Shown here: positions 1 to 5,809 of the stretch, in pieces
Layout of the letters: the number at the start of each line of letters is the position of its first letter
How positions within the stretch are numbered: the stretch's first letter is position 1
NCBI GenBank assembly: GCA_900543445.1
Contig: UQRC01000051.1
Span: 1-12,337, forward strand
Length of the DNA stretch: 12,337 bases
Source: an uncultured Lachnobacterium sp.
Lineage (GTDB): Bacteria; Bacillota; Clostridia; Lachnospirales; Lachnospiraceae
Direction of reading: 5' to 3'
The notes under the pieces: model-generated
What the model was told of the DNA's origin: nothing
The model's input: only the letters and a program-made list of their open reading frames with translations
Database searches by the model: none
Program-made: the position numbers and the translations under genes

Positions 1-52
1 ATGATAGGGGTCTCCAAAACCTTTGGTGGGAGTTCGATTCTCTCATCCCCTG
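1..52 (+). tRNA. tRNA-Trp (anticodon CCA), 3' part only
   Basis: The window opens inside a tRNA. The anticodon stem is 7-11 paired with 19-23, and its 7-base loop 12-18 carries anticodon CCA at 14-16, which reads the UGG Trp codon. A 4-base variable region follows (24-27). The T arm is 28-32 / 40-44 with loop TTCGATT. The 3' acceptor strand is 45-51 and the discriminator base is G52. CCA is not encoded after G52, so CCA addition by nucleotidyltransferase would be needed. The acceptor 5' strand and D arm lie before the window, so the acceptor stem cannot be verified here. Clover geometry from anticodon to acceptor is intact, so it looks functional. Confidence 0.92.
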
Positions 53-64
53 CTTCTTTTTAAA

Positions 65-103
65 GCCGAAACACTTATAATGAATAGTGTTTTGGTTCTT
101 TTT
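65..103 (+). terminator. Rho-independent terminator after tRNA-Trp
   Basis: An 11-bp stem, 65-75 paired with 86-96 (with G-T pairs), encloses a 10-base loop. It runs into a T-rich tract (97-110, seven consecutive T). It lies 13 bases downstream of the tRNA 3' end, so it should end the tRNA transcript and insulate the lysR gene that follows. Confidence 0.85.
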
Positions 104-127
104 TTATTTTCTGAGAACAAAAGGAAT

Positions 128-178
128 ATGAAAGGAACAATCGATTCGATTGTAAAAATTATCGGGACGCGTGTATGA
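128..178 (+). CDS. Possible 16-aa leader ORF translationally coupled to lysR
   Basis: This short reading frame starts at ATG 128, just after AAAAGGA (119-125), and encodes MKGTIDSIVKIIGTRV. Its TGA stop (176-178) overlaps the ATG of the LysR gene (175-177) in the classic ATGA arrangement of translational coupling. This matters because the LysR start has no good Shine-Dalgarno of its own (only GGGACG nearby). The spacing from GGA to ATG is short (2 bases), which weakens the case. Sixteen open codons and an ATGA overlap can occur by chance, so it is an inference from layout, with no recognised peptide family. Confidence 0.3.
   Translation: MKGTIDSIVKIIGTRV
137..153. promoter_or_regulatory. 17-bp perfect palindrome upstream of lysR (candidate operator)
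   Basis: Bases 137-153 form two perfect 8-bp half-sites around a central T (ACAATCGA-T-TCGATTGT). The site lies 21 bases before the LysR start codon. LysR-type regulators commonly autoregulate by binding dyads near their own promoter, so an operator is a reasonable guess. The spacing is not the textbook T-N11-A, and no convincing -35/-10 pair was found between the tRNA terminator and the gene. As RNA it could also form a small hairpin close to the start codon. Confidence 0.45.
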
Positions 179-1080
179 CACTTCAACAACTTCATCAGGT
201 AATCACAATTGCAGAAAGTAAATCGATGAATGAGGCTGCCAGGAAACTTTTCGTATCGCAGCCGAATTTGTCATCCGTTGTAAGAGAACTGGAGGAAGAG
301 GCCGGAATCACGATTTTTATCCGGTCGAACCGTGGAATTGTTATGACTCCGGAAGGTGAGGAATTTATCGGATACGCCAAGCAGGTGGTGGAGCAATATC
401 ATCTGTTGGAGAAGCGGTATATGAACAGTGAGATGAAAAAGAAATTCTCGGTTTCGATGCAACATTATTCCTTTGCCGTCAAGGCATTTGTGGAGATGGT
501 AAAGTCCGTTGGCATGGAGGAGTATGAATTTGCGATCCATGAGACTCAGACGAACCAGGTCATCGAAAATGTCCGGAGTATGAAGAGTGAGCTTGGTGTC
601 TTGTTTATAAGTGAATTTAATGAGGCGGTGCTCTTGAAGCTTTTCAAGGAATATGATCTGGAATTTGAAGAACTTTTTGCATGTGATACTTATGTGTATC
701 TGTGGAAGGGACATCCGCTTGCGGCGCAGTCACAGATCTGTATGGCTGAATTGGAGGAGTACCCGTGTCTTGTATTTGAACAGGGAAAGAATAATTCGTT
801 CTATTTTGCGGAAGAAATGAAGAGTACTTACGAGTATAAGCGGATAATCAAGGCAGATGACCGTGGCACGATGCTGAATCTGATGGTTGGACTCAATGGT
901 TATACACTGTGTTCCGGAATTATTTCGGAGGAAATCAACGGAGATGATTATGTAGCGATACCACTCAAAGAGTCTGAACGGATCCGCATCGGATATATTC
1001 GTCACAAGGGTGTGAAACTCAGTATGCTCGGTGAGATCTATCTAAACGAATTACGCAAATATGGTGAGCCACTGATGTAA
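175..1080 (+). CDS. LysR-family transcriptional regulator (301 aa)
   Basis: This is a DNA-binding regulator of the LysR (LTTR) family at typical full length. Residues 1-60 are the winged helix-turn-helix: MTLQQLHQVITIAE, then SMNEAARKLFVSQPNLSSVV as the helix-turn-helix, then a wing ending RSNRGIVMTPEGEEF. Residues about 61-85 form the linker helix for dimerisation. Residues about 90-295 are the substrate-binding-like effector domain that senses a small ligand. The start at 175 is chosen because the family begins about four residues before LxQLxxVxxIAE. The ribosome site is poor, which may be explained by coupling to the leader ORF at 128-178. The gene is alone on this strand between the tRNA terminator and the rRNA-like segment, with no divergent partner, so the target and ligand cannot be inferred. 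Transcription probably runs to the terminator at 1271-1307. Confidence 0.95.
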   Translation: MTLQQLHQVITIAESKSMNEAARKLFVSQPNLSSVVRELEEEAGITIFIRSNRGIVMTPEGEEFIGYAKQVVEQYHLLEKRYMNSEMKKKFSVSMQHYSFAVKAFVEMVKSVGMEEYEFAIHETQTNQVIENVRSMKSELGVLFISEFNEAVLLKLFKEYDLEFEELFACDTYVYLWKGHPLAAQSQICMAELEEYPCLVFEQGKNNSFYFAEEMKSTYEYKRIIKADDRGTMLNLMVGLNGYTLCSGIISEEINGDDYVAIPLKESERIRIGYIRHKGVKLSMLGEIYLNELRKYGEPLM

Positions 1081-1180
1081 CTGAAATTGATCATGAAAAG
1101 AAGATGCTGTTTACCCGCGCCAGGACGGAAAGACCCCATGAAGCTTTACTCCAGTTTAATACTGGGATTCGGATACGATT
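1081..1180 (+). rRNA. Orphan 23S rRNA domain V fragment (pseudogene-like, about 100 bp)
   Basis: This segment is not a gene for a whole rRNA but reads as a piece of 23S rRNA. It holds, in the right order, the near-universal blocks GAAATTGA (1083-1090), GAAGATGC (1100-1107), TTTACCCGCG (1110-1119) and GGACGGAAAGACCCC (1123-1137). Next come AGCTTTACTCCAG (1142-1154) and TACTGGGATTCGG (1160-1172), the last two in Firmicute form. By alignment from memory this is about E. coli 2015-2100. A1129 and A1130 match A2058/A2059 (macrolide site) and A1133 matches A2062. Similarity starts right after the lysR stop and fades at 1172-1195. The helix-72 hairpin around GAAGATG is partly mispaired, suggesting decay or a new fold. 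Neither 16S, 5S nor the rest of 23S is present. It could be a recombination scar, a 3'-UTR element or a small RNA. Confidence 0.8.
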
Positions 1181-1202
1181 TGTCTTCAAAGGAGGAAAAC
1201 AG

Positions 1203-1322
1203 ATGGTTTGGCAGGTAATTGCGCAACAAAATCGTTATGGAAACGTTACCAAATCGAATAAATTTTATGAAAAATGCTTGTTTTCTGCGGAAAACAGGCA
1301 TTTTTTTAGAAAAAAAGCATAG
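1203..1322 (+). CDS. Possible 39-aa mini-ORF with strong RBS, overlapping a terminator
   Basis: ATG 1203 sits 7 bases after AAAGGAGG (1188-1195), one of the best ribosome sites in the window. It opens a frame starting MVWQVIAQQNRYGN and ending in the basic, aromatic tail HFFRKKA at TAG 1320-1322. No family is recognised. The terminator hairpin at 1271-1307 lies inside the second half, so a transcript ending there would lack a stop codon. A ribosome translating through would cover the hairpin. This is how a leader-peptide attenuator is built, but the only gene downstream (1513) has its own promoter. The Shine-Dalgarno may itself derive from the rRNA-like sequence (the 23S counterpart has a G-rich AGGATAGGTGGGAGG here). 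Whether it is translated is unknown. Confidence 0.3.
   Translation: MVWQVIAQQNRYGNVTKSNKFYEKCLFSAENRHFFRKKA
1271..1307 (+). terminator. Strong rho-independent terminator
   Basis: A 15-bp stem (1271-1285 with 1290-1304, one T-G pair) is capped by TGCG closed by C-G, which is a UNCG-type stable tetraloop. A run of seven T ends the 3' arm (1301-1307). It is the only terminator downstream of the lysR gene and the rRNA-like segment, so it probably ends that transcript. Confidence 0.88.
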
Positions 1323-1435
1323 TATATCTGGTAAAAGAACAATTTCACAATCAAAAAGCAGAGAAAGAAGCCCATAAATCCGGCATTTCTCGTCAAAACG
1401 CAAAGAAAAGCACCTAAAACCATGGCTTTATGTAA

Positions 1436-1466
1436 TTGTGACAAATTAGAAGAATGATGGTATAAT
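1436..1466 (+). promoter_or_regulatory. Sigma-A promoter of the HPr-like gene
   Basis: A perfect -10 TATAAT (1461-1466) is preceded by TGG (1458-1460), giving an extended -10. A weaker -35, TTGTGA (1436-1441), stands 19 bases upstream. The start of transcription would be near 1473, about 40 bases before the ATG at 1513. Between 1308 and 1435 only a weak imperfect hairpin (1361-1391) is seen and no gene. Confidence 0.72.
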
Positions 1467-1512
1467 TGCCCGAAAAGTTACAAATAATGTAATCAGAAAG
1501 CAGGTGTTAATT

Positions 1513-1746
1513 ATGTATGATACCATTAAGGTAATTCGTCTATCGGATTTGAAAGACGTAAAGGATTTTGTCCGGGCTGCAGAAGATTGCGATTTTGAAA
1601 TTGACGTAAAATATAACCGCACGATGATTGATGCAAAGTCGCTTCTTGGCATGATCGGACTTGGTGTTCAGAAGGATCTGAAGGTTTGCTACGGTGGCCG
1701 GAATGAAAACTTTGAAAACCTTGTTGCGAAATTCGCAGTGGCATAA
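1513..1746 (+). CDS. HPr-like protein lacking the active-site histidine (77 aa)
   Basis: This is a small protein of the HPr fold, the phosphocarrier of the sugar phosphotransferase system. The C-terminal two thirds align with HPr: DVKYNRTMIDAKSLLGMIGLG corresponds to the HPr stretch [21 protein letters not shown], so Ser43 sits where HPr-Ser46 is. The N-terminal HARP motif with catalytic His15 is absent, replaced by LKDVKDF, and that stretch is about two residues shorter. It therefore cannot carry phosphate by the usual route and is more likely a regulator or orphan family member. Such His-less HPr-like proteins are, from memory, common in Clostridia. The ATG at 1513 is chosen because AGGTG (1502-1506) is its ribosome site; the GTG at 1504 lies inside that site. 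It is a single-gene unit with its own promoter and terminator. Confidence 0.85.
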   Translation: MYDTIKVIRLSDLKDVKDFVRAAEDCDFEIDVKYNRTMIDAKSLLGMIGLGVQKDLKVCYGGRNENFENLVAKFAVA

Positions 1747-1766
1747 TAAAATATCGATAGAGACAC

Positions 1767-1803
1767 AAAAAGTCTCGCTCCGGATCCGGAGCGGGACTTT
1801 TTT
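1767..1803 (+). terminator. Rho-independent terminator of the HPr-like gene
   Basis: A 16-bp stem (1767-1782 with 1787-1802, one T-G pair) has the 4-base loop GATC and ends in a run of six T (1798-1803). The A-run on the 5' side makes it usable in both directions. Confidence 0.9.
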
Positions 1804-1821
1804 GGTGAAAGAAGAGGGATC

Positions 1822-1870
1822 GAAGATTTTGACGAAAGAAATCTGAAGATTTACGCAGAAAAACAGATTT
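1822..1870. promoter_or_regulatory. Direct and inverted short repeats upstream of the helicase gene
   Basis: GAAGATTT occurs at 1822-1829 and again at 1845-1852, 23 bases apart. An inverted pair AAATCTG (1839-1845) / CAGATTT (1864-1870) overlaps the second copy. A possible -35 TTGACG (1829-1834) has only a poor -10 about 17 bases further on (around 1850-1857). This is the only leader DNA for the helicase gene, so promoter and any control site should lie here. No LexA-type box is recognised. Confidence 0.25.
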
Positions 1871-1918
1871 CGAGTATTTGTGAGAACTGGAATAGAGAAA
1901 TGAGAAAGGAGGATTCCC

Positions 1919-4729
1919 ATGCAGGAACTACATATATCTGTGCGCAATCTTGTGGAATTTATATTGCGTGGCGGTGATATTGACAATCGAAGCGGTCGGA
2001 TGGTCACGGATGCGATGCTGGAAGGTGGCAAGATTCATCGAAAGATACAACGCAGCATGGGAGAAAACTACCAGGCGGAGGTGCCACTTGCACTCACAAT
2101 TGATGCTGAGGAGTATCGGCTTGTTGTTGAGGGACGGGCAGATGGAATTGTGTATGGAATGTTCCCAACAACAACGACACAAGATACAGATACGATACAG
2201 ATATCATTTGATCCGGAGAAGGAAGGAACGCATTCGAATGAATCAGGACTCGATTCAGAAGACATCAATTCAGAATGTTTCAATTCAGAAGACTTCGGCT
2301 CAGAAGAACTCGAACAGGTATCATGGCCTGCAAATGAATCAGAAAATTTCACGCAGCCGGAAGAAATGATCTACATCGACGAAATCAAAGGAATGTACCG
2401 GAATGTCAGAAGCATGGAGGTTCCGATCTATGTACACAAAGCACAGGCAATGTGCTATGCCTACATCTATGCCTTACAGAATCATCTTGACAAGATCGGT
2501 GTGCAGATGACATACTGCAATCTTGATACTGAGGATATCAAGTACTTTCAGGAAGTATTTCTGTGGGATGAACTTTCGGACTGGTTCGGAAATCTGATCG
2601 GCGAGTATCGAAAGTGGGCGGACTGGCAGATTATGTGGCGAAGAAAGCGCCAGGCGAGTATACAGAATCTGGAGTTTCCGTATCCGTACCGCGAGGGACA
2701 GAAGAAATTAGTTGGCGATGTATACCGGACGATCAGCCGGGGCAAGAATCTGTTCATTCAGGCTCCAACCGGAGTCGGCAAGACCATATCAACGATTTTT
2801 CCTGCGGTCAAGGCGGTAGGAGAGGAACTTGCAGATCGCATTTTCTATCTGACTGCCAAGACGATTACGGCGACAGTCGCGAAAGAGACATTCGGATTGC
2901 TGCGTGAGCAGGGCTATCAAGCGAAGATCATTCAGCTGACCGCGAAGGAAAAACTGTGCCTGTGTGGAAGAATGGCAAAGTTTACAGAAGAAAATGAACA
3001 GATGACACTACCTGGTTTCACACAAGAGAGTGATAAAACGATTGATGAGAATCAGGAGACGTTATTTCCGGAATTTCCGCAAGTGAAACTGGAATGCAAT
3101 CCACAGAATTGTCCGTATGCCTTGGGGCATTATGACCGTGTGAATGATGCGGTGTATGAACTTCTGCAGGAGTCGGATCTCTTTACGAGGGAAGAAATCA
3201 TCGCGCAGGCCAGGAAGCATAGAGTTTGTCCGTTCGAGCTGAGTCTGGATGTGGCAACGTGGTGCGACAATATCCTGTGTGATTACAATTATGTATTTGA
3301 CCCGAATGTGTATCTGAAACGCTTTTTCCAGGAGGCACCGAAGGAGAAGTATCTGTTTCTGGTGGATGAGGCGCATAATCTTGTGGACCGCAGCAGGGAG
3401 ATGTACAGTGCACAATTATATAAGGAAGATATTCTGGCGGTCAAGAAGATCATGAAGCCGCATAACCATGCAATCGCGCGGACATTGGATAAGTGTAACA
3501 AGGCGATGCTCGACTTCAAGCGAGAGTGCGAGACGTACAGCGTGTGCGAGAGCGTCGGTGTGTTGACGTTCCATCTGATGCGGCTTCTGTCACAGATGGA
3601 GGAATTCTTTGAGAAGCCGAGAGAGTTCCCGGATAAGAAGACGGTGATGGATTTCTACTTTGAACTCCGGAATTTTGTCAATATCTATGATCTGGTGGAT
3701 GAAAATTACGTGATCTACAATGAATTGCAGGAGGATGGACGGTTCATGATCAAGTTGTTCTGTGTGGATCCGTCGAAGAATTTGCAGAAATGTATCGATA
3801 AATCGGTCTCCACGATCTTCTTCTCGGCAACGCTTCTGCCAATTAACTATTACAAAAGGCTCCTTTCTACGAAAGAGGACAATTATGCAATCTATGCGCA
3901 GAGTACATTTGATGAAACGCAGAGACTGCTTGCCTTCGGGCGGGATGTGAGTACAAAGTATACGAGGAGAGGTCCGGCTGAATATGCGAAGATTGCGCAG
4001 TATATCCGTGCCGCAATTCGAGGAAAAGAAGGAAACTATATGGTTTTCTTTCCGTCGTATAAAATGATGCAGGATGTGTGCGAAGTGTTTGTAAGTGCAG
4101 AGCTTGAGAACGGAAAGTGGGATGAGATTTTACTGAACGAAGAATCATTGATCTGTGAGCAGGATAGTGAAGGGAGAATGAATGCAGAAATGCAAGCATT
4201 CCATCTGGATGAAATCGTTGAAGACAACATTGGGCGCAGTGCGGTAATCGACAAGCAAACAACATTGACCATCACCATGCAGAGAAGCAACATGAACGAA
4301 GCGGAGCGCGAAGAATTCTTACAATCGTTCGAGCGGGAAGATAACGGAACACTTGTGGCATTCTGCGTGATGGGAGGAATCTTCGGAGAGGGAATCGATT
4401 TAAAGAATGATCGTTTGATCGGCGCTATCATTGTCGGAACCGGTCTTCCGCAGATCAGCAATGAGCGTGAGATCTTAAAGCAATTCTACGATAAACAGGG
4501 ATTGTCCGGATTTGATTATGCGTTCCGCTATCCGGGCATCAACAAGGTGCTGCAGGCAGCGGGGCGCGTAATCCGCACGCAGGAGGATCGCGGAATCATT
4601 GTGCTTCTTGACGAACGATTCCTGCAAAGCGATTATGATGCGCTCTATCCGAGAGAGTGGAAGGAGAGGATTGTTGGAGATGTGAGTCAGTTGGAGAAAG
4701 AAATTCTGCATTTCTGGGAGGAGTCATAA
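1919..4729 (+). CDS. XPD/DinG-like Fe-S helicase with N-terminal PD-(D/E)XK nuclease-like domain (936 aa)
   Basis: This is an ATP-dependent superfamily 2 helicase of the Rad3/DinG type, probably acting in DNA repair. Residues 1-230 resemble a Cas4/RecB-type nuclease: GRADGI (Asp75), IDEIKG (Glu155, Lys157) and HKAQAMCYAY (Gln176) match the D, ExK and QxxxY motifs. Walker A is APTGVGKT (282-289) and Walker B is VDEAH (482-486). Between them are cysteines 347, 349, 393, 398, 437, 449 and 454, from which an XPD-like 4Fe-4S cluster could be built. Motif VI is QAAGRVIR (879-886). An acidic Ser-rich insert (about 82-150) splits the nuclease motifs. AGGAGG (1907-1912) lies 6 bases before the ATG. 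The gene stands alone and converges on the minus-strand lysR. Helicase identity is firm; nuclease activity is inferred from motifs. Confidence 0.93.
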   Translation: MQELHISVRNLVEFILRGGDIDNRSGRMVTDAMLEGGKIHRKIQRSMGENYQAEVPLALTIDAEEYRLVVEGRADGIVYGMFPTTTTQDTDTIQISFDPEKEGTHSNESGLDSEDINSECFNSEDFGSEELEQVSWPANESENFTQPEEMIYIDEIKGMYRNVRSMEVPIYVHKAQAMCYAYIYALQNHLDKIGVQMTYCNLDTEDIKYFQEVFLWDELSDWFGNLIGEYRKWADWQIMWRRKRQASIQNLEFPYPYREGQKKLVGDVYRTISRGKNLFIQAPTGVGKTISTIFPAVKAVGEELADRIFYLTAKTITATVAKETFGLLREQGYQAKIIQLTAKEKLCLCGRMAKFTEENEQMTLPGFTQESDKTIDENQETLFPEFPQVKLECNPQNCPYALGHYDRVNDAVYELLQESDLFTREEIIAQARKHRVCPFELSLDVATWCDNILCDYNYVFDPNVYLKRFFQEAPKEKYLFLVDEAHNLVDRSREMYSAQLYKEDILAVKKIMKPHNHAIARTLDKCNKAMLDFKRECETYSVCESVGVLTFHLMRLLSQMEEFFEKPREFPDKKTVMDFYFELRNFVNIYDLVDENYVIYNELQEDGRFMIKLFCVDPSKNLQKCIDKSVSTIFFSATLLPINYYKRLLSTKEDNYAIYAQSTFDETQRLLAFGRDVSTKYTRRGPAEYAKIAQYIRAAIRGKEGNYMVFFPSYKMMQDVCEVFVSAELENGKWDEILLNEESLICEQDSEGRMNAEMQAFHLDEIVEDNIGRSAVIDKQTTLTITMQRSNMNEAEREEFLQSFEREDNGTLVAFCVMGGIFGEGIDLKNDRLIGAIIVGTGLPQISNEREILKQFYDKQGLSGFDYAFRYPGINKVLQAAGRVIRTQEDRGIIVLLDERFLQSDYDALYPREWKERIVGDVSQLEKEILHFWEES
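2252..2311 (+). repeat. Two tandem 30-bp units in the helicase gene, encoding an acidic SE-repeat
   Basis: Bases 2252-2281 and 2282-2311 are imperfect copies (about 22 of 30 bases identical, both starting ATTCAGAAGAC one base in). At protein level this gives four five-residue units: DSEDI, NSECF, NSEDF, GSEEL (residues 112-131). The number of units probably varies between strains by slippage. It sits inside a disordered, acidic insert between the nuclease Asp75 and Glu155. Confidence 0.7.
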
Positions 4730-4733
4730 AAAT

Positions 4734-4773
4734 ATTCCCGACACCTGATATATTTGTTCAGGCTGTCGGGAAT
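4734..4773. terminator. Shared hairpin between convergent helicase and lysR genes
   Basis: Stem 4734-4743 with 4764-4773 (10 bp, perfect), extended by CCTG 4744-4747 with CAGG 4759-4762 around a single bulged C, has an 11-base AT loop. On the minus strand it is followed by ATATTTTTA, making it a fair terminator for the minus-strand lysR gene. On the plus strand it lies only 4 bases past the helicase stop, but the following TTGTTGT is a poor U-tract. Confidence 0.75.
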
Positions 4774-4804
4774 TGTTGTATCGAAAGATTTATAATAAGA
4801 AATC

Positions 4805-5704
4805 TTACATCGCTACGTCGCTCGCATCCGGCAATAATTTCAAGAATTCCTCCGTCGATGCGGACACCGGAAGCGTCGTATTGGCAGAGACCACGATCTG
4901 TCTGGTCGGCATCTTCTCCTTCGTATGAAGGACGATGAGATCACTGTTGTCGCGCGAGAGACAGAAATCCGGAATGAAGGCGATACCGAGTCCGATGCGC
5001 GCCATATCAATGAGCAGATCATTACTGCTGAGTTCTACCTGCGGGAGCAGCTCAAGCTGGTGCTGCAGAAACAGATTGTGTAGAAACTCGCTGGTCGTCG
5101 AATTGCGGTCCAGCATCATGATCGGATATTGCTGGAGCTGTTCGAACGGAATCTCCTGATCCTCGAAATCGAAATAAGCTGGATTGGCGACAAACACATC
5201 CGAGAAATTGCAGACCGTCTTCTGAATGTAAGCGTGATTCAGATGCGTATTCGGAAAATTCGTCACAATCAGATCCACCTTACGCTGATCGAGAAGATTT
5301 ACGCATTGGATCGAGGTCGCATTCGTAATCTTGATCGGAACATTCGGGAACGCTTTATGGAACTGCTTTAAATAAGGAAGCAGAAAGTATCGGCAGATCG
5401 TGTCACTCGCACCGATATGCAGCTGGCCGAGACCGAGTGTACCGGAATCAAGAAGCTGGCTTTCGCCACGGGAAATCAGATTCATCGCAGGCTCAACATG
5501 CTTGAGCAGTAAGGAACCGGCAGGCGTAAGCTGCACCTTCTTCGTACTTCGGATAAAAAGCGATTGACCGAGCTTCTTCTCCAGTGTCTTGATCGACTGA
5601 CTGACTGCAGATTGCGAGATAAAAAGCTTCTTGCTCGCGTCGGAAAACGAAAGAGAGGTTGCAACATAGTAGAAAACCTTGTATAATTCATAATTGATAT
5701 CCAT
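4805..5704 (-). CDS. LysR-family transcriptional regulator (299 aa), divergent from the L,D-transpeptidase
   Basis: This is a full-length LTTR. Residues 1-60 form the winged helix-turn-helix (YKVFYYVATSLSFSDASKKL, then FISQSAVSQSIKTLEKKLG and a wing ending QLTPAG), then a linker helix to about 88. Residues about 90-290 form the periplasmic-binding-like effector domain starting GQLHIGASDTICRYFLLP. The ATG (5704-5702) has AGGAAG about 7 bases upstream on its strand. It is divergently transcribed from the L,D-transpeptidase across about 100 bp, the classic layout in which an LTTR controls both itself and its neighbour. The ligand cannot be told from sequence. It is not a recent duplicate of the LysR at 175-1080: the two share only family-level motifs. 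Its terminator is the hairpin at 4734-4773. Confidence 0.95.
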   Translation of the reverse strand: MDINYELYKVFYYVATSLSFSDASKKLFISQSAVSQSIKTLEKKLGQSLFIRSTKKVQLTPAGSLLLKHVEPAMNLISRGESQLLDSGTLGLGQLHIGASDTICRYFLLPYLKQFHKAFPNVPIKITNATSIQCVNLLDQRKVDLIVTNFPNTHLNHAYIQKTVCNFSDVFVANPAYFDFEDQEIPFEQLQQYPIMMLDRNSTTSEFLHNLFLQHQLELLPQVELSSNDLLIDMARIGLGIAFIPDFCLSRDNSDLIVLHTKEKMPTRQIVVSANTTLPVSASTEEFLKLLPDASDVAM

Positions 5705-5715
5705 AATTTAACTTC

Positions 5716-5791
5716 CTTTTATAAGTGTTGTCGATTTATTACGACAGAAATTAGTTCTGTTACATTATATTATAAGGACAACTTATAAAAG
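5716..5791. promoter_or_regulatory. Divergent lysR / L,D-transpeptidase control region with nested dyads
   Basis: Three inverted repeats are packed in about 75 bp. An outer perfect 11-bp pair CTTTTATAAGT (5716-5726) / ACTTATAAAAG (5781-5791) sits just before each gene's start. An inner TGTCG (5729-5733) / CGACA (5742-5746) has an 8-base spacer. A third, ACAGAA (5744-5749) / TTCTGT (5755-5760), has a 5-base spacer and overlaps the second. LTTRs bind paired dyads in such regions, so these are candidate binding sites. AT-rich TATATT / TATAAG near 5766-5776 may hold -10 elements, but no canonical -35 is seen in either direction, as is usual for activator-dependent promoters. Confidence 0.55.
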
Positions 5792-5809
5792 ATGCAAGAG
5801 GAGAAAATG

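Noticed and set aside
1104..1202. Reading frame extending the mini-ORF upstream through the rRNA-like region
   Set aside because: The upstream part translates recognisable 23S rRNA sequence and has no ribosome site; only the ATG at 1203 has one.
1504..1512. GTG start for the HPr-like protein
   Set aside because: This GTG lies within the AGGTG ribosome site that serves the ATG at 1513; HPr-like proteins start close to the first strand.
5792..5809. ATG 5792 as L,D-transpeptidase start
   Set aside because: It precedes GAGGAG (5798-5803), which is correctly spaced for ATG 5810; the signal peptide also begins more naturally with MKTKSK.
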